Part shown: positions 9,932 to 18,478 of the stretch, one piece after another
Position numbering within the stretch: the stretch's first letter is position 1
Layout of the letters: every line of letters begins with the position of its first letter
Source: Arthrobacter sp. D5-1
GTDB taxonomy: Bacteria > Actinomycetota > Actinomycetes > Actinomycetales > Micrococcaceae
Assembly (NCBI RefSeq): GCF_017357425.1
Contig: NZ_CP014571.1
Span: 620,001-684,000, forward strand
Direction of reading: 5' to 3'
DNA: 64,000 nucleotides
Notes under the pieces: model-generated
What the model was told of the DNA's origin: nothing
Databases searched by the model: none
Seen by the model: the letters and a program-made list of their open reading frames with translations, nothing else
Made by a program: the position numbers and the translations under genes

Positions 9932-9971
9932 TTGAACATCTGTTCAAGGAAAATTATGAACAGATGTTCAA
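9932..9971. promoter_or_regulatory. Twin palindromic operators in the betB / oxidoreductase divergent promoter
   Basis: Two near-perfect 16-bp palindromes, TTGAACATCTGTTCAA at 9932-9947 and ATGAACAGATGTTCAA at 9956-9971, lie 24 bp centre to centre and form a perfect 15-bp inverted repeat of each other. On the plus strand TTGAAC (9932-9937) and TATGAA (9955-9960) sit 17 bp apart like -35 and -10 boxes, so a bound repressor would cover a promoter for the molybdopterin gene as well as the betB leader. The TTGAAC/GTTCAA arms resemble TetR-type operators. Confidence 0.75.
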
Positions 9972-10037
9972 AGTGCCCCTGTATGTCAGGAGGCTGCCGG
10001 CACCCATCCCTGCTCCCGGCCGCTACGAACCACTGAC

Positions 10038-11624
10038 ATGAAAAAGCTCGGACTCCGGACCAAAGGCCCCGAAACCATGGCAGCGCTGGCAGGCGTGGTG
10101 TCGGCCGCCGTCGTGCTCGCCGTCGCCGAGCTGATCGGCGCCTTCTTCACTGCCAGGGCAACCCCGGTGTTTGCGCTGGGATCGACGTTCATCGACTTCA
10201 CGCCGTCGTGGATGAAGGACTTTGCGATCGCCACATTCGGCACTAATGACAAGGCCGCACTGTTCGTGGGCATGGGCCTGACCATCGTCCTGCTGGCCTG
10301 CGTCCTGGGTGTAGTGGCCTACCGGAAGTGGGCCTTGGGCGTCCTGGGTGTGCTGTTCATGGGCGTGGTAATTGTTGCCAGCGTCCTGACTCGAGCCGGG
10401 GTTGGACCCGCCGACGCCATCCCTTCCGTCCTGGGAACCATCTCCGGGCTCATCGTCCTGCGCCGACTCATTGTGCCGTTGTGGGGGTTGAAAGCATGGC
10501 CGGAAGCGCCTGCCGACATAGCCGCCGACGTCGATACCCAAGGAGGCGGAACCGGCACGAGCCGCCGTCGCTTCTTTGCTGCGGCCGGGATCACCGCCGT
10601 CGCCGCCGGCATCGCGGCGACCGGTGGGCGGCTCCTGGGTGCCGCTCGCAACAATGTCGCCCAGGCCCGGGAGGCACTCCGGCTGCCTGCGCCAATCAAG
10701 GCCGCGCCTCCTGTGCCGGCGGGTGTCCAGTCCCCGGTTCCGGGAGTCTTACCCTGGCTGACACCGAACAACGACTTCTACCGGATTGATACGGCGCTGA
10801 GCGTCCCGGAGATCAACGTCAATGATTGGTCACTGCGGGTGCACGGAATGGTTGAGGAAGAGGTCACCCTCACCTTCCAGGACCTGCTCGACGCCGATCT
10901 GATCGAATCGCACGTCACCCTCACCTGTGTGTCCAACCCGGTGGGTGGAAAGCTTGCCGGAAACGCCAAGTGGCTGGGCCTGCCCATCCGCGAAGTTTTG
11001 AAAAGGGCAAAGCCGAAGGACGGCGCGGACATGGTGCTCTCACGCTCCATCGACGGTTTCAGCGCTTCCACTCCTCTGGAGGTCCTCCAGGATGACCGCG
11101 ATGCCATGCTGGCGATTGGCATGAACGGTGAGCCGCTTCCGGTGGAGCACGGATACCCCGTGCGCATGGTGGTTCCGGGACTGTACGGATTCGTCTCCGC
11201 CACCAAGTGGGTAGTGGAGTTGGAGGTCACCCGTTTCGCGGACAGCAAGGCCTACTGGACGGAGCGCGGCTGGTCGGAACGTGGCCCCATCAAAACCATG
11301 GCACGGGTGGACGTACCCACGTCCTTTGCGAGATTGAAAGCAGGGAAGGTAGCTGTGGGCGGCACCGCTTGGGCCCAGACCCGGGGAATCACCAAGGTGG
11401 AAGTCCAGATTGACGACGGCGATTGGGTGGAAGCAACCCTCTCCGACGAAGCCTCCACCATCACGTGGCGCCAATGGTCCTACGAATGGGATGCCACACC
11501 CGGCATGCACTACGTCAAGGCCCGGGCTACCGACGCCACCGGTGAAACCCAGACCGAGAAGCGCGCCGACCCTGTGCCTGATGGAGCTTCGGGTTGGCCG
11601 TCGGTGATGGTGACGGTGGAGTAG
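10038..11624 (+). CDS. Membrane-anchored molybdopterin-dependent oxidoreductase
   Basis: A 528-residue protein of the sulfite-oxidase fold. Residues 12-150 form about four transmembrane helices. A linker then carries SRRRFF at 175-180 followed by a hydrophobic helix, which looks like an internal twin-arginine element. The molybdopterin-binding domain starts near 235, and C307 in VTLTCVSNPVGG is the expected molybdenum ligand. A C-terminal dimerisation-type beta domain follows (about 420-528). The catalytic part should face the outside of the membrane. Substrate is unknown; sulfite, methionine-sulfoxide-type or other oxo-transfer chemistry are family possibilities. It shares a promoter region with betB but has no obvious pathway link. 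Confidence 0.82.
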   Translation: MKKLGLRTKGPETMAALAGVVSAAVVLAVAELIGAFFTARATPVFALGSTFIDFTPSWMKDFAIATFGTNDKAALFVGMGLTIVLLACVLGVVAYRKWALGVLGVLFMGVVIVASVLTRAGVGPADAIPSVLGTISGLIVLRRLIVPLWGLKAWPEAPADIAADVDTQGGGTGTSRRRFFAAAGITAVAAGIAATGGRLLGAARNNVAQAREALRLPAPIKAAPPVPAGVQSPVPGVLPWLTPNNDFYRIDTALSVPEINVNDWSLRVHGMVEEEVTLTFQDLLDADLIESHVTLTCVSNPVGGKLAGNAKWLGLPIREVLKRAKPKDGADMVLSRSIDGFSASTPLEVLQDDRDAMLAIGMNGEPLPVEHGYPVRMVVPGLYGFVSATKWVVELEVTRFADSKAYWTERGWSERGPIKTMARVDVPTSFARLKAGKVAVGGTAWAQTRGITKVEVQIDDGDWVEATLSDEASTITWRQWSYEWDATPGMHYVKARATDATGETQTEKRADPVPDGASGWPSVMVTVE

Positions 11625-11675
11625 CGGTTCACGTTGGCACACGCCTACCGTGACCAGCCGTGCCCTTTGAGCTGC

Positions 11676-12314
11676 CTATGTTTTGTTGCCGGTGAGGGCA
11701 AGACTTCCGCCGAGGCCGATCATCATGACGCCGCCGCCGGCGCTCATGCGGGCGAGGCGCTTTGGGTTCCGGGCGAACCAGGTGCGCGCGGTGCCTGCGG
11801 CCATGGCCCATATGGTGTCGCTGGCAAGGGCGATCGTGAAGAAGATCATTCCAAGGGCCGCCATTTGGAGGGGGATGGCGCCGTGGGCGTAGTCGACGAA
11901 TTGGGGCAGGACTGCGACAAAGAAGACGATGGTCTTGGGATTGGTCACGCCGACCGTGAATCCTTCGCGTAGGAGCCGGAAAGAGGACGGCGAAGTCCTG
12001 GCTGTGGAGGAGGTGTCGGTGTGGTCGTTGCGGTGACGAAAGGCCTGGATGCCGAGATAGACCAGGTAGGCAGCACCGATGAACTTGATGGCTGTGAAGA
12101 CAATTATCGATTCAGCGACGATGGAACCCACACCGAGGGACACGAGGGCGACGGCGGGGAGCATGCCAAGGGCATTGCCGACCACACTTAGGACGCCGCT
12201 CTTTCGTCCGAGGGCGAGCGAGCGTCCGATCACGAAGAGCACGCTTGGACCCGGGACGACGATGAGCGCGAACGCCGCAAGGGCGAAGGCCCAGACGCTG
12301 GCTGCGGGTAGCAT
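11676..12314 (-). CDS. LysE-family amino acid exporter
   Basis: A 212-residue membrane protein with about six hydrophobic segments. The N-terminal LIVVPGPSVLFVIGRSLALG is the signature of the LysE/RhtB export family, which exports amino acids or their analogues by proton antiport. The ATG at 12314 is preceded by TTGGAG at proper spacing; longer reading frames upstream lack similarity and are not used. It stands alone on the minus strand, converging with the molybdopterin gene. The substrate cannot be determined. Confidence 0.85.
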   Translation of the reverse strand: MLPAASVWAFALAAFALIVVPGPSVLFVIGRSLALGRKSGVLSVVGNALGMLPAVALVSLGVGSIVAESIIVFTAIKFIGAAYLVYLGIQAFRHRNDHTDTSSTARTSPSSFRLLREGFTVGVTNPKTIVFFVAVLPQFVDYAHGAIPLQMAALGMIFFTIALASDTIWAMAAGTARTWFARNPKRLARMSAGGGVMMIGLGGSLALTGNKT

Positions 12315-12481
12315 GTTGAGCTCCAATCGACGGCAGGATGACGTCAACCGAATGTATCGCACTTCGGGTCCCGAGAGGATGCGGGATGTCGTCGGTAGAC
12401 GCCGCAGTGGACGCCTATCCCCTGAGGCAGAAATACGCCATCCCGAGCAGCACGCACTGGCCCTTGGCTGCGCCGACATCT

Positions 12482-13372
12482 TTATGCGCGTGGCTCATGC
12501 TCACCGCGTGACATGTCCACGACAGGCGTTGCAGGGACGAACCCGGCCGCGAGGTAGGTCGCCAGCGCGCCCGTATTGGCCCCTTCGGCGGCCACCACGG
12601 CGCTGGATGAACCCATCTCCCGCAGCACTGCTGCTCCGGCACGGGTGATCTCCACCCCGTAACCGCGCCCACGATGGTCCCGGTGCACGCCCATAGGTTC
12701 GATAAGGCCGGGACGCCCCGGTCCGGCAGACCATACTGTTGTCACCGCGACCGCCCTGCCTTGCGCGTCGAAGGCGACGAGGTTGCGCGATGTCCCTGCG
12801 AAGGGCCCGGCGGTCATCGCCAGCCAGCGGTTGACGAGCGTCTGCCTCACGGCATCATCGAGTGGAGTGCCCCGGAACGCGGACCAGTGCACTCCTACCC
12901 ATTCTCCGGCCCGGTCCTCGTCGATGGTCTCGATCAGGGTGCAGGTCGGCTGGACAGGTGCGGAGAGATCCAAGCGCAATGGAATCCACGGTTCGTCCTC
13001 TTGCCAGCCTCGTTGTCCCAGGATTCGCGTCAGAGCGCTGGCGCCTCGTGCCTCCACCGTCGCCTGTCCGGAGGCGAATACGCCGACTTCAGGGTCTTCG
13101 ATCGAGTCTGCGATCCGCCGTGCAAGGCCGGCGTCGTCGCGTCGCGTCGGGTCGATCGCCAGACGAAGGAGCTGCGGGCCATCGAGAAGACCGATGGCGG
13201 CCGGTGTCGCACCGTCCGCCCAGATCCGTATCGCTGATGCCGTCTCGTCGGGACCGAGCCGCGAATACCAGCCGAGGTCACCAGGATGGAGGTGGACGGG
13301 GCCTCCATCCACCTGCCATCGAGCGAGTGTGTCTCCAAGCTGCGCGAGCCGTGAAGCATCGGGCATGTTCAT
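12482..13372 (-). CDS. GNAT family N-acetyltransferase
   Basis: A 296-residue protein. The C-terminal half has the GNAT acetyl-CoA-binding loop with HRDHRGRGYGVEITRAG near residue 235-250 and the following helix and ANTGALATYLAAGFVP segment typical of motif B. The N-terminal half looks like a degenerate second GNAT lobe, a common arrangement in actinobacteria. GGAGG lies five bases before the start. The acceptor substrate is unknown. It stands between the LysE gene and the Ig-repeat gene without clear operon partners. Confidence 0.78.
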   Translation of the reverse strand: MNMPDASRLAQLGDTLARWQVDGGPVHLHPGDLGWYSRLGPDETASAIRIWADGATPAAIGLLDGPQLLRLAIDPTRRDDAGLARRIADSIEDPEVGVFASGQATVEARGASALTRILGQRGWQEDEPWIPLRLDLSAPVQPTCTLIETIDEDRAGEWVGVHWSAFRGTPLDDAVRQTLVNRWLAMTAGPFAGTSRNLVAFDAQGRAVAVTTVWSAGPGRPGLIEPMGVHRDHRGRGYGVEITRAGAAVLREMGSSSAVVAAEGANTGALATYLAAGFVPATPVVDMSRGEHEPRA

Positions 13373-13420
13373 CTCTGCCTCCTGAAACGGTTTGCGGCCC
13401 TTGATCGAGTCCCGACAGGA

Positions 13421-13455
13421 AGACGACGACGGCGGTGCTGCCGCCGTCGTCGTCT
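13421..13455. terminator. Strong hairpin downstream of the Ig-repeat gene
   Basis: A perfect 15-bp stem, AGACGACGACGGCGG at 13421-13435 pairing with its complement at 13441-13455, separated by a 5-base loop. It lies between the stop of the Ig-repeat gene and the start of the GNAT gene. There is no clear U-tract on either strand, as is common for GC-rich actinobacterial terminators. Confidence 0.65.
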
Positions 13456-13495
13456 CTTGGATCCCGTCACTAACGTCAGTTAGGTACGCTGATGC

Positions 13496-14850
13496 TCAGC
13501 CGATCAGGGCCGTGGCAACTGAGTAGCGGGCCAGTGCGGTGTACGCAGTCTTGGTGCCTGTCACGCGTACTTTAATGGCACTTCCCTTGTCCGCGGCGAC
13601 CAGTTTGTACGTCTGGGCGGTGGCGCCCGAAATGGCAGTACTTCCGCGGAACCACTGGTAGGTCAACGTCACCGGGGCAGGACCCCAGGCGCCGGGTGTC
13701 GCGGTGAGCGTGCTGCCCACGGTTGCTGTGCCTGCGACGGTGGGAGTGGGCCCGGTCAGTGTGCCCGCCGCCACGGCAGCAGTCGCTACGGAAGTCTTGG
13801 CCGCCGTCGTGAATCCGGTCTTTGAGCCCGTGACCCGGACGGTCATGGTCTTGCCCAGGTCAGCGGCAGCCAATGAGTACGTAGCTGAGGTGGCGCCCGT
13901 AATCGCGACGCCGCTCCGGTACCACTGGTACGCCAGCGTCACAGGGGCAGGACCCCACGCGCCTGGCACAGCCGTGAGGACCGAACCAACTTTCGCCGTC
14001 CCGGACACCGTCGGCACAGGCGCGGTTAACGTTCCCACCGAGACGGCGGCAGTGGCTGCGGAGGTTTTCGCCGCCGTCGTAAATCCGGCCTTCGTGCCTG
14101 TGACCTGAACGGTCATGGTTTTACCCAGATCGGCGGCTGCCAACGTGTAGGTGGCTGAGGTGGCCCCGGTGATCGCGACGCCACTCCGGAACCACTGGTA
14201 CGCCAGCGTCACAGGGGCAGGACCCCACGCTCCGGGAACAGCCGTCAACACCGAACCAACTTTCGCTGTCCCGGTCACCGTCGGCACCGGCGCGGTCAAC
14301 GTTCCCACCGCTACGGCCGCAGTTGCAGCGGAAGTCTTCGCCGCCGTCGTAAACCCGGCCTTGCCGCCCGTAACCTGGACGGTCATGGTCTTACCCAAAT
14401 CCGCGGCAGCCAATGAGTACGTAGCTGACGTGGCCCCGGTGATCGCGACGCCGCTCCGGAACCACTGGTAGGTGAGCGTCACGGGGGCAGGTCCCCACGT
14501 CCCGGGAACCGCCGTGAGCACAGAGCCAACCTTCGCTGTCCCGGACACCGTCGGCACCGGTGCCGTCAACGTGCCCGCCGCGACGGCTGCAGTCGCAGCG
14601 GAAGTCTTCGCCGCCGTCGTAAACCCGGCCTTGGTGCCCGTGACCCGAACGGTCATGGTCTTACCCAAATCCGCGGCAGCCAGAGAGTACGTAGCTGACG
14701 TAGCCCCGGCGATCGCGACGCCGCTCCGGAACCACTGATAAGCCAACGTCACAGGGGCAGGACCCCACGTCCCGGGAACAGCTGTCAGGACAGAACCGAC
14801 CTTCGCCGTTCCGGACACCGTGGGAACCGGAGCGGTCAACGTGCCCGCCG
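13496..14850 (-). repeat. Five tandem 270-bp coding repeats
   Basis: The anchor CCGGACACCG and its close variants recur at 14811, 14541, 14271, 14001 and, diverged, 13731, giving an exact 270-bp period. Four copies are nearly identical; the fifth, coding for the C-terminus, has drifted. Each encodes one 90-residue Ig-like module. Confidence 0.9.
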
Positions 14851-16486
14851 CAACAGTGACAGAGGCCTGGCCGTAATAGGGCTGGAGCGGCCAGTCGTGG
14901 ACGCTGAGTCGTACGGTGACTTTTTTGCCGGCGTCGGAGGTTTGCAGAAGGAACGTGGGCCCGTTTGTCCGGTAGTCCTGCACACCGTTGACGAACCAGT
15001 CGTAATACGGGCCAAAATCAGGGGCGGGGTTCAAGGTGCCGTGGTCAACGGTCAGGGTGTTCCCCGCGCTGGGCGTGCCCAGGAGGGTAAAGGGCTTGGA
15101 AGATGTGACAGCCTCGGCTCCGGATTTGCCGCCGTGGACCGAGGTGGTGTGCGGGGCGTATCCGGTCTTGGTTCCGGTGACTTTTGCCCAGATGTCGTAC
15201 CCGGCATCAGCCGCGGTGGGGGTGTAGACAGTGGTGGTGGCGCCGGCGATGTCCTGTAGTTCGGAATTATCCTTGGAGCGCTGCCACTGGTAGGCGAGGG
15301 TCACCGGAGCCGGTCCCCAAACGCCGGGATCGACCGTCAGTTTCTGTCCCGCCTGGGCTGAACCGTAAACGTAGGGCCTATCGGGTGTCAGCGACAGCCC
15401 TGCTACGTCCAGCTGCATGGTGAGCTTTACCCGCTGGCCGGCAGAAGTCGCTGTCAGAACGGTTGCCGTGTCCTTGGTGGGCGTGTTGTCGTAGCACTCG
15501 GCTTTGTACCGCTTATCGCGGGGCGCGCCCTCGTAGACCGTGTCCGAGACGCAGAGCTTGTACTTCTTGCCTACTGTCATGCGCCAGTAGATCTTGCCCT
15601 GCGCATTTGAGGTCAGCGGGCCCATCTGGGGCCCTTCCCAGGCTGCCGTTGCGTCGTTGTAGACCCACGGGATATACCCGACGTCGGCAATCGGCGCACC
15701 CGCCGGGTCGACGACAGTGGCCTCCATGAGGGTTTCATCCTTGAGGACGAAGTTCACATTGGTCCATGCGACTCCGGCGGGGACGGTAGCAACCGTGTAA
15801 GTGTCCACGGTGCCGGTGCCGGTCCAGTACTGCTCCAGGTAGAGGCGCTGGCCCGACTCGTCCCGAACGCTGATGTAGGCCTGGTTGGGCGGGATCTTGG
15901 TGAGGGTGAAGTAGCCGTTGGCGTCCGGCTTGGTGCTGCTCACTTGTCCGCCGTTGTTGGGTGATGCTGAGACGGACACCGCAGTCAGCGGCTGGCCGGC
16001 CTTGTTGGTGACCCGGCCAGTCATGCTGCCGAAGGCTTCCAATTGCGGGTTGTACGTGGTGGTGGGGGCAGCATCGGTAACGGCAACCGGTGTGGAACCG
16101 TAGGAGCTTGATTGGTTCGAGTTCCACTCTGAGGCGTACGTGGCGGAGCAGGGCCCGCTGCTGCAGGTGGTCCATATTTTGTAGCTGCCGGAAGCCGGCA
16201 CCGTGAAACTGTAGGAGCCATCGGGAGCAGACCACGCACCGGCAACGAAGTCGGCCCGGTCGTCATTGGTGTACGCACCCACCCAAACGTCGCCCAGCGC
16301 AGTGGCCGTTGCGGTGGCTGTCAGTTTTCCCTTGACCACGCCCTTGAAGGTGTAGGTCGCGGCCGAGGCGGGCGCGATCCCGGCGAAGAGACCCGCGGCC
16401 ACCAAAGCGACAGCCGCCAGGATGGCCCACACCCCCTGCCGTGTTCTGTGGAACGGATGGTCGGCGGCAGGTCGCGGCAACGGCAT
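13496..16486 (-). CDS. Secreted multi-domain Ig-like repeat protein
   Basis: A 996-residue exported protein. The signal peptide has a positive N-region, a hydrophobic core and an APASA-A cleavage site. The mature N-terminus contains two or three carboxypeptidase-regulatory-like beta domains, for example GSMTGRVTNKAGQPLTAVSV. Then come seven Ig-like modules with the pattern TVSGTAKVGSVLTAVPG, WGPAPVTLAYQW and GKTMTVRVTG. The last five are 90 residues each and near-identical at DNA level. No sortase motif or membrane anchor is seen at the C-terminus. The start at 16486 follows AAAAGGACC. A surface, adhesin or matrix role is likely from architecture only; no enzymatic domain is present. Confidence 0.82.
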   Translation of the reverse strand: MPLPRPAADHPFHRTRQGVWAILAAVALVAAGLFAGIAPASAATYTFKGVVKGKLTATATATALGDVWVGAYTNDDRADFVAGAWSAPDGSYSFTVPASGSYKIWTTCSSGPCSATYASEWNSNQSSSYGSTPVAVTDAAPTTTYNPQLEAFGSMTGRVTNKAGQPLTAVSVSASPNNGGQVSSTKPDANGYFTLTKIPPNQAYISVRDESGQRLYLEQYWTGTGTVDTYTVATVPAGVAWTNVNFVLKDETLMEATVVDPAGAPIADVGYIPWVYNDATAAWEGPQMGPLTSNAQGKIYWRMTVGKKYKLCVSDTVYEGAPRDKRYKAECYDNTPTKDTATVLTATSAGQRVKLTMQLDVAGLSLTPDRPYVYGSAQAGQKLTVDPGVWGPAPVTLAYQWQRSKDNSELQDIAGATTTVYTPTAADAGYDIWAKVTGTKTGYAPHTTSVHGGKSGAEAVTSSKPFTLLGTPSAGNTLTVDHGTLNPAPDFGPYYDWFVNGVQDYRTNGPTFLLQTSDAGKKVTVRLSVHDWPLQPYYGQASVTVAAGTLTAPVPTVSGTAKVGSVLTAVPGTWGPAPVTLAYQWFRSGVAIAGATSATYSLAAADLGKTMTVRVTGTKAGFTTAAKTSAATAAVAAGTLTAPVPTVSGTAKVGSVLTAVPGTWGPAPVTLTYQWFRSGVAITGATSATYSLAAADLGKTMTVQVTGGKAGFTTAAKTSAATAAVAVGTLTAPVPTVTGTAKVGSVLTAVPGAWGPAPVTLAYQWFRSGVAITGATSATYTLAAADLGKTMTVQVTGTKAGFTTAAKTSAATAAVSVGTLTAPVPTVSGTAKVGSVLTAVPGAWGPAPVTLAYQWYRSGVAITGATSATYSLAAADLGKTMTVRVTGSKTGFTTAAKTSVATAAVAAGTLTGPTPTVAGTATVGSTLTATPGAWGPAPVTLTYQWFRGSTAISGATAQTYKLVAADKGSAIKVRVTGTKTAYTALARYSVATALIG

Positions 16487-16579
16487 GGGTAAGGTCCTTT
16501 TCCCCAAAAAAGTGACTGAAGGGACCGAGCGGTCCTCTGCCATCGTAGGCGTCGTCCCGCAGCAGTGCCATGGGGAGTT

Positions 16580-17536
16580 CTATACGGCGGCGAGCGGCTG
16601 CTGTTCGAGTCCTTCCAGACGCGCTTGAAGTTCGTCGGAGGTCGGGGGGTTGGCGCCGGCCCGGCTGACGGTGATCGCTGCGGCCAAGGCTGCGGTCTGT
16701 CCGATGCTTTCGAGGGCTGGTGAAGCAAACGCCTTTTCGCCTCTGGCCAACAGTTCAAAGATGAGGGCGGCCATGTAGGAGTCGCCGGCGCCGATGGTGT
16801 CTGCAACGTGGGTCTTCGCTGATGGGACGTTGAGGCGTGCTCCGGGTGTGGCCAGGAGCGCACCTTCAGCGCCTCGGGTGATGACGGCCAGCCGGGCCCC
16901 GTGATTCAGGAGTCGGGAGGCGACGTCGTCCAGGGAGGATGCGGGGTACAACCAGTGCGCATCTTCGTCACTGAGTTTGATGACGTCGGTGAGGGGGAGC
17001 AGGTCCTCGAAAATCTGCTTGGCTTCGGCATGGCTGCCAAGGAGGGCCGGGCGGATGTTGGGGTCGTAGGTGACCAGGCAGGAGTCGTGGCTTTGTTCCA
17101 GGAGGGTACGCACAGTGGCGGCTCCCGGGGCCAGGAACGTGGCGATGGATCCGGTATGGAGGACTTTCGGGATCGTGGCCGGTGCTACGGGTGCAAGTTC
17201 CCAGCGGATGTCGAACTCGTAGCTGGCCGAGCCGTCCGTTGCCAGCGTTGCGGTGGCCGTGGCGGTGCGCTCCAGGGATGTTGATCCGGGAAGCAGCCGG
17301 ACACCTGCGCTGTGGAGGTGAGTGGTGATGGCGGTGCCGTGTTCGTCCTCGCCGATCGCTGTGAGGAGCCCGGTCGGTACCCCGAGGCGGCCCAGGCCGT
17401 AGGCGACATTGGCGGGGGAACCGCCAGGGTAGCTGATGGTTCCTTCCCGGGTGTTCACAATATCGACCAGGGCTTCGCCGATGACGAGGACGTCCGGTTG
17501 GTTATGGGCAAAGTCGCCTGGGTGAAGGTTGTGCAT
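16580..17536 (-). CDS. PfkB-family fructokinase
   Basis: A 318-residue sugar kinase. The N-terminal GEALVDIV and GGSPANVAYGLGRLG motif (substrate site) and the C-terminal DTIGAGDSYMAAL motif (catalytic aspartate and anion hole) are both intact. Its place after a fructose-type ABC importer and near a levanase points to phosphorylation of imported fructose. The ATG at 17536 follows GAAAGAA; an ATG 42 bases upstream is less supported. It is separated from the ATPase gene by a strong hairpin and a triple repeat, so its expression may differ from that of the transporter. Confidence 0.85.
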   Translation of the reverse strand: MHNLHPGDFAHNQPDVLVIGEALVDIVNTREGTISYPGGSPANVAYGLGRLGVPTGLLTAIGEDEHGTAITTHLHSAGVRLLPGSTSLERTATATATLATDGSASYEFDIRWELAPVAPATIPKVLHTGSIATFLAPGAATVRTLLEQSHDSCLVTYDPNIRPALLGSHAEAKQIFEDLLPLTDVIKLSDEDAHWLYPASSLDDVASRLLNHGARLAVITRGAEGALLATPGARLNVPSAKTHVADTIGAGDSYMAALIFELLARGEKAFASPALESIGQTAALAAAITVSRAGANPPTSDELQARLEGLEQQPLAAV

Positions 17537-17582
17537 CTCGGTTCTTTCGTCGGGTTGCTGGTGGGACGGGGGAGGCATGGGT

Positions 17583-17616
17583 CCGTCCGCAGACCTGTTG
17601 GCAGGTCTGCGGACGG
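17583..17616 (-). terminator. Strong hairpin between transporter and kinase genes
   Basis: A perfect 14-bp stem, CCGTCCGCAGACCT at 17583-17596 and its complement at 17603-17616, with a 6-base loop. It lies between the ABC ATPase gene and the fructokinase gene on the minus strand. No U-tract follows, so it may act as a partial terminator or mRNA stabiliser. Confidence 0.6.
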
Positions 17617-17635
17617 AGAATAGGGTTTCCGTTGG

Positions 17636-17674
17636 GTCGGAAGGCCCGGTCGGAAGGCCCGGACGGAAGGCCCG
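17636..17674. repeat. Three tandem 13-bp repeats
   Basis: GTCGGAAGGCCCG occurs at 17636 and 17649 and GACGGAAGGCCCG at 17662, directly downstream of the ABC ATPase stop. The repeats look like local slippage duplications. No function is evident. Confidence 0.8.
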
Positions 17675-17683
17675 GTGTGGCGC

Positions 17684-18478
17684 TTAGGCTTTGGCCGCGC
17701 CGGTCATGATGGCGACGGCGTCGGTCATTGTGTGTGATTGCGGGGTGATGGTTGCCGCGCATTTGCCGAGGCGCTGGATGTGGATGCGGTCTGCAACGTC
17801 GAACACATGAGGCATGTTGTGGCTGATCAGGATGACCGGCAGCCCTCGGTCGCGGAGGTCCCGGACCAGCTGGAGCACTTGGTTGGATTCGCGGACTCCC
17901 AAGGCAGCCGTCGGTTCGTCGAGAACCACCACCTTGGATCCGAAGGCCGCTGCACGGGCCACGGCGACGGCTTGGCGCTGGCCACCGGAGAGATTCTCGA
18001 CCGGCACGGTGACGTCCTGGAGAGTGGAGATGCCAAGCCGGCTCAGCTCTTCCTTGGCTTTCCTGCGCATGCCCTTGGTATCGAGGATTCGGAACAGGCT
18101 TCCCAACGGTCCGGGGAGCCGCTCTTCCCGGCCGAGAAACAGGTTCGAGGCAACATCGAGGGCCGGCGAAACAGCCAGGTTCTGGTAAACAGTTTCGATG
18201 CCGTGGACGCGGGCGTCCTGCGGCCGTTTGAAGTGAACCTGCTGTCCGGAGACGAAGAGTTCACCGGTGTCGGGAACTTCGGCGCCGGTGAGGCATTTGA
18301 TGAGTGTGGACTTACCGGCGCCGTTGTCGCCGATGATGGCCAGAACCTCGCCGGGGTAGAGGTCCAAGCTGACACCGTCGAGACCGACGACGCGGCCGAA
18401 GGTCTTGACGAGGTTCCTGGCCTTGAGGATGGGCTCGCGGGTTTCGGTGCGGGGGGCTTCAAAATCTGTGGTGGTCAT
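17684..18478 (-). CDS. frcA: Fructose-type sugar ABC importer, ATP-binding subunit
   Basis: A 264-residue ATPase with one ABC domain: Walker A GDNGAGKST, signature LSGGQRQAVAVARA, Walker [12 protein letters not shown] and a conserved ISHNMPHV switch. A single domain, rather than the duplicated one of RbsA or MmsA, is characteristic of FrcA fructose importers. It starts at 18478 with a 4-base overlap with the permease stop, showing translational coupling. The symbol is by similarity of architecture and context. Confidence 0.85.
   Translation of the reverse strand: MTTTDFEAPRTETREPILKARNLVKTFGRVVGLDGVSLDLYPGEVLAIIGDNGAGKSTLIKCLTGAEVPDTGELFVSGQQVHFKRPQDARVHGIETVYQNLAVSPALDVASNLFLGREERLPGPLGSLFRILDTKGMRRKAKEELSRLGISTLQDVTVPVENLSGGQRQAVAVARAAAFGSKVVVLDEPTAALGVRESNQVLQLVRDLRDRGLPVILISHNMPHVFDVADRIHIQRLGKCAATITPQSHTMTDAVAIMTGAAKA

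Noticed and set aside
13496..14850. CRISPR array or intergenic repeat array
   Set aside because: The repeats are 270 bp, in frame and coding, without short repeats separated by unique spacers.
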